From positions 1 through 32,851 of the forward strand of contig CAIVOO010000042.1 in NCBI GenBank assembly GCA_903907555.1: a stretch of 32,851 nucleotides of DNA, read 5' to 3'. The notes below the pieces were generated by a model. It saw only the letters and a list, made by a program, of their open reading frames with translations. It was not told where the DNA came from and ran no database searches. Each line of letters starts with the position of its first letter. The first letter of the stretch is position 1. The position numbers and the translations under genes are program-made. The DNA is from an uncultured archaeon (lineage in GTDB: Archaea > Nanobdellota > Nanobdellia > Woesearchaeales > CAIVOO01). Positions 24,760-32,357 of the stretch are shown here, in pieces.

Positions 24760-25800
24760 CTACAAATCTATGATTGCATTATAAGAACTCCTATAAGCGC
24801 TGCCATGTGTGACCAGAAATGGCTTTTTGATGCTAACTTTAGTATCTGCTGTATCTTTTTTTGTCAATACAAACAGGTACATGTTATGCAGGAAATCAAT
24901 GGGTGCTATTGAGACAAGCAATTCCCCGTGGATGCCTCTTGATTTTTCCATCTGACGCAAAGTGAAATAAAGGTCAAGGGCGCCCATTCCCTGGAAAATC
25001 TTTCCGCACGATTCGAGCAGCCTCTTCTTTTCATATTCCTTTCCTGGATTTGTAGGATAAAGATAAGGATAGCCGAACAATGGCGGATCCTCGCCAATCA
25101 GCATCAGCATCCCGTCTTTTCTAAGAGACTTGTAGAACAGTTCAATCATCTTCTCTTTTCTTGCCCAGCCGACAACAAAATCAAGGAACTGGGATCCGAA
25201 GATTATGTCAACGCTTCCAGGCTTGACCTGGAACTTTTCCAAAACCGAATCAATGACTTTATCATACACGCTGTCTGTAGCAAGCATTCTTGGGTTTGTC
25301 CTGAACCTGTGCATCAGAAATTCAGCATAGCCTCCCTTGTTGAGTTTCTTGTATTCAGTTTCATACTCGCGGTGCAAAGCAGGATTTTCAAAAACATCTG
25401 GAAGCGTGTTGATATTGTATGTCAATAATCTTGCTACAGAAGGTATCTTCCTGCTGTATATTGCGCTTTGGATGTTGGCTTCTGCTTGTGTAGTCATTTT
25501 TTTTGAAAGATCATTTATTATAAGAGAGATATCCCTTACTTCATATCCCCGCAGCTGCGAAAGGAAATCTACCAATACAGTGCCTTCGCCGACAGCAGGG
25601 TCCAGGATTGTCGGGGATGTGTTTTGTTTGAGGCAGTTGTCAAGGAATACAAAATTGTTCAATGACTCCAGCAGTGTGCTGATTGCTGCCAAGTGTGTTC
25701 CCATGTCATTCTTGTAGTTGGCAGACCAGAAGTCAAAGAAGTCTCTGATTAATTCTTCGACAGGCTTTTCCCTTTTTCCGCCCCCTTGTTTATTAACCAT
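24760..25800 (-). CDS. Putative class I SAM-dependent methyltransferase, unknown substrate
   Basis: This is a 346-residue protein with motif I ILDPAVGEGTVLVDFL at about residues 70-85, similar to the DPAxGxGxxL pattern of N6-adenine methyltransferases. The strand-4 position reads VDIIFGSQFLDFVVG and lacks the catalytic NPP(Y/F) motif, so DNA adenine methylation is unlikely. A later LRKDGMLMLIGEDPP fits the post-motif of Rossmann methyltransferases. The family is not recognised. It lies antisense between two surface-protein genes and has its own leaderless-type promoter. A structural or protein-modifying role cannot be excluded. Confidence 0.55.
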   Translation of the reverse strand: MVNKQGGGKREKPVEELIRDFFDFWSANYKNDMGTHLAAISTLLESLNNFVFLDNCLKQNTSPTILDPAVGEGTVLVDFLSQLRGYEVRDISLIINDLSKKMTTQAEANIQSAIYSRKIPSVARLLTYNINTLPDVFENPALHREYETEYKKLNKGGYAEFLMHRFRTNPRMLATDSVYDKVIDSVLEKFQVKPGSVDIIFGSQFLDFVVGWARKEKMIELFYKSLRKDGMLMLIGEDPPLFGYPYLYPTNPGKEYEKKRLLESCGKIFQGMGALDLYFTLRQMEKSRGIHGELLVSIAPIDFLHNMYLFVLTKKDTADTKVSIKKPFLVTHGSAYRSSYNAIIDL

Positions 25801-25822
25801 TTATGAGTCGTAAAATCCTGGC

Positions 25823-25831
25823 AAATATAAA
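25823..25831 (-). promoter_or_regulatory. TATA-like box for the methyltransferase-like gene
   Basis: On the minus strand the site is TTTATATTT, centred about 27 nt before the ATG at 25800, which fits a leaderless archaeal transcript. Confidence 0.5.
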
Positions 25832-25896
25832 CTTTGCGCATAAAACGCTGGTTTGCTGCAGTGCAGGAGAGCAAATTTTATTTAACTTATTAAGAC

Positions 25897-25910
25897 GAAA
25901 TATTTAAATA
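25897..25910 (+). promoter_or_regulatory. BRE/TATA-like box for the protease gene
   Basis: GAAATATTTAAATA is centred about 29 nt upstream of the ATG at 25933 and so predicts a leaderless or nearly leaderless mRNA. A second in-frame ATG follows two codons later. Confidence 0.55.
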
Positions 25911-25932
25911 CCGTTCTGGTTTATAATCGACG

Positions 25933-28900
25933 ATGAGCATGAAAAAGTGGTGGGTGGCGATAGTTCTGCTTATAGTTCTGCCAATGGCTTATTCTTATGG
26001 GCAGGATACTTATGAGGCTGACAACACAACTGCAACAGCCAAGTGGATAACAACTGATGGTGTTTCACAGGAACATACAATATCCCCTGCTGGTGATGTT
26101 GATTATGTGAAATTTAATGCCACTGTTGGAGCAAAGTATATTATAAGAACAAGCGACTTGAGAAACGGCTCAGATACAATCATCGCGTTATACGATGGCG
26201 TCGCTAAACTATCTGAAAATGATGATATCATTCCATATTCGATAATTTCATCACAAATTGACTGGATTGCTGATAAGACAGGAACTTTTTTTGTGAAAAT
26301 AAAAGATTTCAGCTCTGGAACAGATGGCGCAATTTATAACATATCTGTTTTAGAAAATCCCATAATAGATCTTTCCATTAGTAATTATCCTGCACTAGTC
26401 AACAGAAATTCATTCTTTAACATCACTGTCAATGTGAGCTGCTCAGGGGTTAACTGTATTGAATTGAATGTTTATCTTGACCCAAAAAAACAGGAGGGTG
26501 GTATAGATAAATCCGAGGATTTCAACATTCTTAACAACATTTCTGCATTGGATGAGAAAGAATATAATGTAATTGTCAAACTTAAAGATGACTTTGAAAA
26601 AAAGCCGAGAGTCTTGAGAAAGAATGATTTAAATTTGTGGAGAGACTTTGTCGATAAAAAACAAAAGAGAGTTCTGACAGTTCTCGACGAGTCAAAGTTC
26701 AAGCTGAACAAAAAATATGGGGTTATAAATGCCTTTTCAGGGGCAGTTACAAAGGAAGGGCTGGAAGCCCTAAGAAACAATCCAGAAGTTGAGAGCGTGC
26801 AGGAGATTTACAACTTAAGCATAACTCTTGATAACTCTACAAAATTAATAAGAGCCAATGACACTTGGGCTGAGCAGTACAAAGGAATTAACATCACAGG
26901 CGCTGGGCAGACTGTGTGCATTCTTGATACTGGAATAAATTACAATCATTCTGACTTTGGAGGCGCCCATGGATTCCCAAGCGACAAGGTTATTGGCGGA
27001 TACGATTATGTAAATGATGATTTTGACCCGTGGGATGACAATGGGCACGGAAGCCATGTAGCTGGAATTGTTGCCTCGGAGGATTCGACTTATACAGGTG
27101 TGGCTCCTGATGCAGATATTGTTGCGATAAAAGTGTGTGACAACGTAGGAATGTGCTCTTCAGATTATATAACTGCCGGAATAGACTGGTGCATTTCTCA
27201 TTCTGAAGAATACAATATAAGTGTTATCAGCATAAGCATTGGAGACAACTCAAGTATGCAAACATACTGCGATGACGAAGTGATGGCTGAAGCGATAAAT
27301 TACGCTCATGATTTAGGAATTGCTGTTGCAGTTGCTGCTGGGAATGACGGCTTGACTAACGGAATTTCAGCTCCTGCCTGCGCAAGCGGCGCAATAGCTG
27401 TAAGCTCAATAAACAAGGATGATTCAACAATTTCATCTTTTAGCAACAGAGGTAACCTGACTGATGTTTTGGCTCCTGGAAATTCAATTGTTTCATCAAG
27501 AGCTATTGGTGTATGTTCAGGATTCTGTTCTTGTGTCGGTGAACGCATGACATGTTCAGGCACATCAATGGCTACACCTCACGTTGCAGGCGCAGCTGCA
27601 TTATTAAATCAGTATTATTCTATGTATGATGGGATAAGGCTTCACGCAGATAAGATTGAGGATGTTTTAAAGGCTTCAGGCGCTAGCAGGCATGATTCAG
27701 GAAGTGGGCTGAATTTTTCAAGGTTAGATATTTATTCAGCTGTGCATTATCCATTACCTAAAGGGCTAGTTTCAACAACAGATGGTGATACCCCTTTTTA
27801 TACAACTGACAGCAATCCGCAGACTATAACAATAAATGCGGGGGAATCAGCTTTAGTTACTTGGGAAGTTAATGCCACAGGAGATTATTTGAGCAATTAT
27901 GAATTCTACACATTCGCAGACTCTGACGTCCTGCCTGAAGAAATATTATCAAATAAAGTAAATATCTCAATAGCCCCGCCTGCGCCTGTGCTGCAAGCAA
28001 TCGGAAACAAGGAAGTTGATGAGAATGACACACTGACATTTATTGTAAATGCAACAGATGAGGATAACGACACATTAACATACGCCACAAACTTCACAAA
28101 AGGAACATTCAACACAACTTCAGGGGAATTCAATTGGACTCCATCATTTACAGAATCTGGAACTTACTCTGTCGAATTCAATGTTTCCGACGGGCATGAC
28201 GGAACAGATTATGAAATAATCAATATTACAGTGAATGACATTGGAGGGTTGGTTGAAGGAAATGCAAGCGATGTCAACACGACATTGAACTTAAGCGTCA
28301 CAATAAACGGCACCAACGCTTCATCCGGACTATTGACAGGCGTCCTTGATGTTAACTTTACAGAGAACGGCGAGCCTGTGGTTGAGTTCGAATGGAACTT
28401 CTCTGCAAATGATGTGCTGAATTTCTCAGGGATTACTGTTGTGGAAAATGTATCTAATGGAAAGTCTTACATCATAATATCAGGAATTGATTTATCTTCA
28501 CAAGGCGCTACAAAAACTGTTTATATGAATCAAACATCAAGCTCAACAAACGGCGTATGCATAGAAGATGCAGAAATCGCCTCAATAAGCGATTTAAGCA
28601 CAAAATGCAATGGGGCTAATGAGCATAAGGTGAAATGCGATAATGCGACATCATCTGGATACAAGTGCGAAGACTTGGGAACAAGGCTGAAAATCAGCGG
28701 ATTATCGCATTCAGGAGTTCAGCAGTACACCATCTCCAGCGGTGGCGGTGGTGGAGGCGGCGGTGGCGGTGGTGGAGGCTCTGGAGGAAGCACAGGCTTC
28801 AGCTCGACGCAGAATGTCACAGAACAGCCGTCAGAACTTTTCATAATAAGCACCTGCCTAAAACAAAATCAATCAGTCAATGTTTACGTCAAAGAAGTCA

Positions 28901-29526
28901 AGACGACAATCACTTTAATAAAAACATCAGCAGGAAATGCAGAGTTAAGCGTTTCAGGCAGATCATACAACCTGTCAGACAACCAGAATGTTTCAATAGA
29001 TTCCGACGGAAACGGGCTGCAGGACTTAAAGATTAAGTCGACAGGCGCCACAGAATCAAAGGCATGCCAGATGTACTATGAGATGAACGAGGCCAAGCAG
29101 AATTCAAGCTCGCCAGTCGCAAAGGCTGAAGCCAAGGAAACACCGAAAGAAGAGACGAAGACAGAAACAAAGGCAGAAACAACTCCTGCAGGCATGGTTG
29201 CCGGAACAACAGAGACAAACAATCAGGCAGCACAGCAGCCAGCCGAGAAACAAATATCTGTCAACAAATGGTATTCTGGATTTAATATCCTATTGGCAGT
29301 TGCGATAATCTTGCTTGTCGGCTCATCAATAGCAATGTTTGTATTGATGAAGCCAAAGCCGAAAGTTTATGTTCAGCCAAAAACTGAAACAAAGATTGAA
29401 GAGCCGAAGCAGCAGCCAATAAAACTAGAAATAAGAAAGCCAGAACATCATAAGAGAAGCGGTATTGCAAAAGAACTGCATAGAAAAGAATTAAGGCTTG
29501 AAAGGGAATTAAGAAAAATCAAGTAA
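25933..29526 (+). CDS. Secreted, membrane-anchored subtilisin-like (S8) serine protease
   Basis: This protein has 1197 residues. Order: signal peptide (to about 24); a PPC-like beta domain (about 25-135, SPAGDVDYVKF); a propeptide-like I9 region (about 240-295, VINAFSGAVTKEGLEALRNN); the S8 domain with Asp332 (ILDTGI), His372 (NGHGSHVAG), oxyanion Asn471 (AAGNDG) and Ser545 (SGTSMATPHVAGA); a cadherin/Ig-like domain (about 695-775, ending SDGHDGTDYEI); a further beta-rich part; a poly-Gly linker (from about 937); a two-Cys module (Cys975, Cys1045); a Lys/Glu/Thr stalk; a membrane helix (about 1117-1138); and a 59-residue basic tail. The catalytic triad is complete, so it should be active outside the cell. 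It shares its C-terminal module with the beta-helix protein, a likely neighbour or substrate. The 3' end overlaps pyrC by eight bases. Confidence 0.93.
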   Translation: MSMKKWWVAIVLLIVLPMAYSYGQDTYEADNTTATAKWITTDGVSQEHTISPAGDVDYVKFNATVGAKYIIRTSDLRNGSDTIIALYDGVAKLSENDDIIPYSIISSQIDWIADKTGTFFVKIKDFSSGTDGAIYNISVLENPIIDLSISNYPALVNRNSFFNITVNVSCSGVNCIELNVYLDPKKQEGGIDKSEDFNILNNISALDEKEYNVIVKLKDDFEKKPRVLRKNDLNLWRDFVDKKQKRVLTVLDESKFKLNKKYGVINAFSGAVTKEGLEALRNNPEVESVQEIYNLSITLDNSTKLIRANDTWAEQYKGINITGAGQTVCILDTGINYNHSDFGGAHGFPSDKVIGGYDYVNDDFDPWDDNGHGSHVAGIVASEDSTYTGVAPDADIVAIKVCDNVGMCSSDYITAGIDWCISHSEEYNISVISISIGDNSSMQTYCDDEVMAEAINYAHDLGIAVAVAAGNDGLTNGISAPACASGAIAVSSINKDDSTISSFSNRGNLTDVLAPGNSIVSSRAIGVCSGFCSCVGERMTCSGTSMATPHVAGAAALLNQYYSMYDGIRLHADKIEDVLKASGASRHDSGSGLNFSRLDIYSAVHYPLPKGLVSTTDGDTPFYTTDSNPQTITINAGESALVTWEVNATGDYLSNYEFYTFADSDVLPEEILSNKVNISIAPPAPVLQAIGNKEVDENDTLTFIVNATDEDNDTLTYATNFTKGTFNTTSGEFNWTPSFTESGTYSVEFNVSDGHDGTDYEIINITVNDIGGLVEGNASDVNTTLNLSVTINGTNASSGLLTGVLDVNFTENGEPVVEFEWNFSANDVLNFSGITVVENVSNGKSYIIISGIDLSSQGATKTVYMNQTSSSTNGVCIEDAEIASISDLSTKCNGANEHKVKCDNATSSGYKCEDLGTRLKISGLSHSGVQQYTISSGGGGGGGGGGGGGSGGSTGFSSTQNVTEQPSELFIISTCLKQNQSVNVYVKEVKTTITLIKTSAGNAELSVSGRSYNLSDNQNVSIDSDGNGLQDLKIKSTGATESKACQMYYEMNEAKQNSSSPVAKAEAKETPKEETKTETKAETTPAGMVAGTTETNNQAAQQPAEKQISVNKWYSGFNILLAVAIILLVGSSIAMFVLMKPKPKVYVQPKTETKIEEPKQQPIKLEIRKPEHHKRSGIAKELHRKELRLERELRKIK
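28738..29523 (+). other. C-terminal surface-anchor module, copy in the protease
   Basis: The poly-Gly linker is followed by FIISTCLKQNQSVNVYV (Cys975), DSDGNGLQDLKI, ACQMYYEMNE (Cys1045), a charged stalk, a membrane helix and a basic tail with EHHKRSG. It aligns with the beta-helix protein copy at F-I-x-x-T-C-L-x-Q-x-Q, at D-x-x-x-N-G-x-x-D-x-K-I and at C-x-x-x-Y-E-x-N-E. Confidence 0.72.
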
Positions 29527-30763
29527 TGTTATATAATCTTCCTCTGACAATTGTTGCTTCAACTTTTCCTGGGAAAACAACATCCTCATAAGGGCTCCAG
29601 CTGCATTTTGTCTTGAGCAGCTCGTGCATCACTCTGGTTGGATTGTTCGGGTTGATTACTGTGAACGAGCCGATTCCGTTCTTTTCTATCAATCCATATG
29701 CTTCTCCCAAGAATTTTCCAGGATTGTATGATGTGATTCTTGCAATATTGTGAGGGTTCATCTTCTGCATGAGATATGTGACAAACAATCCGTAAGTGTC
29801 GAGATTCGGGACGCCTCTTATGCCTTTCTCCTTCTCTTCAAGCAGATGAGGAGCGTGGTCTGAAGCAAGTAAATCTATCTGGCTGTTAATCAAAGCCTGC
29901 AGGAGAAATTCCCTGTCCTCTTTTGTCCTGATTGGAGGGTTCATTGTTATGAAATCAGACATCTTGTAATTTCTGAAATTGCTTTCATCAAATAATAGAT
30001 GATGCGGTGTAACTTCGCATGTTACCCTGAGCCCGCTGTTGATAATTGCCTGAAGCCCTATTCTCGTCGAGACATGGCAGATGTTTCCAACCAGCTGGTA
30101 TTTTTTTATTATGTCCAGAGCCTTGTTTATTGCGCTTAATTCAGAAATCTCAGGCCTTTCAGGATCCTGCTCAATCATTGCAGGGTCTTCGCAATGAAAG
30201 CTTACAACCTTAGGCTCGCTGAAAATTCCTTTCTTGTACAACGCCATCTTCGCATCTAATGATTCAAAGTTCCTGAAATAAAGCTCTCCCACACTTTTTG
30301 CCATGAAAACTTTGTAAAATCTGTGGTTTGCAGGCTTTGTCTCAGGGCCTATTCCAAGATAGAAATGAAAATCAATCGGCAGCTCTTTCGCTTTCTTCTG
30401 CTTAAGCTCCAAGTCAGCCATTGTGGTTATCGCATGCTTTGTGTTCGGCATGTCCATGACAGCAACAACCCCGCCGTTGATTGCAGCAGCTGCAATCGTG
30501 CTCAAGTCTTCCTTGTGCTGCTCTGCCCCTTTCGGGTCCTCGCGCGAATGAACATGCAAATCAACAAATCCAGGAAATATGATGTTGTTTGGATTATACT
30601 CTGCGTCAGGCTTCCTGAAATCAGAATGCTTGGTTATAACATCAGTAATAATGCCGTCGGAAACAACAACCTGCCCGTAGAATTCTTTTACAGCATCAAC
30701 AAATCTTCCCTGAATGACAATGTTAGATTCTTTTTCCACAGTTATCTCTTTTGTGCATTCCAA
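29519..30763 (-). CDS. pyrC: Dihydroorotase
   Basis: This amidohydrolase of 414 residues closes N-carbamoyl-aspartate to dihydroorotate in de novo pyrimidine synthesis. Metal and active-site residues are visible: DLHVHSRED (His70, His72), a candidate carboxylated Lys151 in FYKVFMA, FHCEDP (His190), CHVSTR (His230) and ASDHAPH (Asp302). MDMPNT is also typical. The ATG used lies inside the end of pyrDK (41-base overlap); a GTG eight codons later is an alternative start. It is the last gene of the pyr operon and converges with the protease gene. Confidence 0.93.
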   Translation of the reverse strand: MECTKEITVEKESNIVIQGRFVDAVKEFYGQVVVSDGIITDVITKHSDFRKPDAEYNPNNIIFPGFVDLHVHSREDPKGAEQHKEDLSTIAAAAINGGVVAVMDMPNTKHAITTMADLELKQKKAKELPIDFHFYLGIGPETKPANHRFYKVFMAKSVGELYFRNFESLDAKMALYKKGIFSEPKVVSFHCEDPAMIEQDPERPEISELSAINKALDIIKKYQLVGNICHVSTRIGLQAIINSGLRVTCEVTPHHLLFDESNFRNYKMSDFITMNPPIRTKEDREFLLQALINSQIDLLASDHAPHLLEEKEKGIRGVPNLDTYGLFVTYLMQKMNPHNIARITSYNPGKFLGEAYGLIEKNGIGSFTVINPNNPTRVMHELLKTKCSWSPYEDVVFPGKVEATIVRGRLYNIT

Positions 30764-32357
30764 AACCTGTGTCTCTAAGCTGATCTGCTGTGAAGACAGG
30801 TCCGTCTATGCAGCTTCTATATCCACCTAAGTCGCAGCTTCCGCAGATTCCTATCCCGCATTTGCAGTAGCGCTCGACAACAACCTGAATATCATTTAGA
30901 GGAACTCCATTTTTAGAAGAGATTTCAACAACCCGCTTCATCATCTGCTCTGGGCCGCAGGTTACAACTGCAGACGGCTCTGCAAATTCGCTGAAAGCCT
31001 CTAAGATTTTTCCGGGCTTGCCATCATCTGTCCGCACTAAAAGAAATTTCATCTGCTTTTGCAGGTAATCTCCAAAAGGCGCATCTTTCTTGTCGCTTAA
31101 TCCCAAGAATGTCAAGACCTTGTGATTTTTTGAAAGCAGATAGGCAGGAGCTACCCCGCATCCTCCTACGACAGCTACAGTCTTATCCTGGAATTTCACG
31201 CTGTTGCCGTAAGGGCCTCGCACATATTTTTTATCACCAACATTCCATTCAAACATTTCTCTTGTGTAATCGCCAACCTTTCTGACTATCAGCATCAAAG
31301 GGTCATTATCCATCACAGATAACGGCTTCTCGTTCTTGCCGTCGTAAAGGAATACGAATTGTCCAGGAAGCGCATCTATTGATTGGTCAAATGTGAAAAC
31401 CCTGAGTGATGGTGAGATTTTTTCTATGGCAAGAATCTTAACTTCCCTGTACTGCATGTTCAAGTCATCCTTGACAAAAGCATTTGCATTTCTTGTTTCA
31501 TCCCTTAAGTCTTCCTTCAAGGCTTTAAGATATTTGAATGCTGTTTTGGTATCCATCCCTGCAAAAACAGTGCCTAAGCCGAAAATATCAGCTCCTGCTC
31601 TTTTGTAGCTAATGACATCTTCAGCAGTTGCTATTCCGCCGTTTGCTATCAAATAAACATTTCTTCCGCATGATTTTATTACTTCAGAAATCTCGTGAAC
31701 GCATTGCAGCCCTCTTTCTTTAATTGCCTTTCCAGACCTTCCGCAGTTGAAATTGCTTACGTGCGCATTGGTTGTCGCAACAGTATTTATTGCTGTAATC
31801 CCGTCGGCGCCTGCCTCGATTGCTGCCCTCGCAAGCTCGCCAATATTAGGAACATTGGGGGTGAGTTTTGCAATGACATCAATGCCTACAGCATCCTTCA
31901 CTGCCTGGACGCATTCTGCAACAGTCCTCGCATTCTTCCCAATTTTCATCCCCTCATCTCCTTTTGCGTGAGGGCAGGAGATATTAAGTTCAACAGCATC
32001 TGCTGTGGTATATTCTGCAACCTGCTTTGCCAAGTCAGCAAACTCTTCAGGGGTTCCTGCAATCAAGGAAACTATCAATGCCTTGTTTTCAGGAAGCTCC
32101 AATGATGAGAATTCGCTCGAGAATTCTTCAATGCCTGGATTTGCAAGCCCGACAGCATTGTTTAATTCTCCTGGATACGGCTGCGCAACAATAGGCTCCT
32201 TATATCCTCCTCTGGGTTTGCTGCTTATGCTCTTGGTTGTGAATATGTCCAAAGAAAAATCCTTCCACCTGTTGATTATGTCAGCAGTTGTGGTTGCTGT
32301 GCCTGAATTGCTGACTAAAGGAAACGTTTCCCTCATAATTATGTCGCGGAGTTTCAT
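30723..32357 (-). CDS. pyrDK: Dihydroorotate dehydrogenase fusion: PyrD (class 1B-like) plus PyrK electron-transfer subunit
   Basis: This is a single chain of 544 residues joining two subunits that are normally separate. Residues 1 to about 285 are PyrD, with ELNISCPHAKGDEG (Cys128 as class 1B catalytic base), IAKLTPNV, SGKAIKERGL and ANGGIATAEDV. Residues about 303-544 are PyrK, with an FAD motif (KPLSV), the NAD-binding GGCGVAPAYLL, CGPEQMM, and the [2Fe-2S] cysteines 500, 505, 508 and 516 in CGIGICGSC...CIDGP. Electrons would pass from dihydroorotate to NAD. The start chosen is the ATG at 32355-32357, which overlaps the pyrI stop by ATGA; a longer frame from 32423 would add 22 residues within pyrI and is unlikely. 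Confidence 0.92.
   Translation of the reverse strand: MKLRDIIMRETFPLVSNSGTATTTADIINRWKDFSLDIFTTKSISSKPRGGYKEPIVAQPYPGELNNAVGLANPGIEEFSSEFSSLELPENKALIVSLIAGTPEEFADLAKQVAEYTTADAVELNISCPHAKGDEGMKIGKNARTVAECVQAVKDAVGIDVIAKLTPNVPNIGELARAAIEAGADGITAINTVATTNAHVSNFNCGRSGKAIKERGLQCVHEISEVIKSCGRNVYLIANGGIATAEDVISYKRAGADIFGLGTVFAGMDTKTAFKYLKALKEDLRDETRNANAFVKDDLNMQYREVKILAIEKISPSLRVFTFDQSIDALPGQFVFLYDGKNEKPLSVMDNDPLMLIVRKVGDYTREMFEWNVGDKKYVRGPYGNSVKFQDKTVAVVGGCGVAPAYLLSKNHKVLTFLGLSDKKDAPFGDYLQKQMKFLLVRTDDGKPGKILEAFSEFAEPSAVVTCGPEQMMKRVVEISSKNGVPLNDIQVVVERYCKCGIGICGSCDLGGYRSCIDGPVFTADQLRDTGFGMHKRDNCGKRI

Noticed and set aside
24760..25800. A DNA N6-adenine methyltransferase of a restriction-modification system
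   Set aside because: The NPP(Y/F) motif is missing and no restriction subunit or specificity gene is nearby.
28741..28790. The GGN run as a regulatory microsatellite or phase-variable repeat
   Set aside because: It encodes an in-frame poly-Gly linker of the kind also present in the beta-helix protein; slippage in whole codons would only change linker length.
28665..29036. A plus-strand frame rich in Arg and Trp across the poly-Gly coding region
   Set aside because: It is a frame-shifted reading of the GGN repeats and of the protease module, not a gene.
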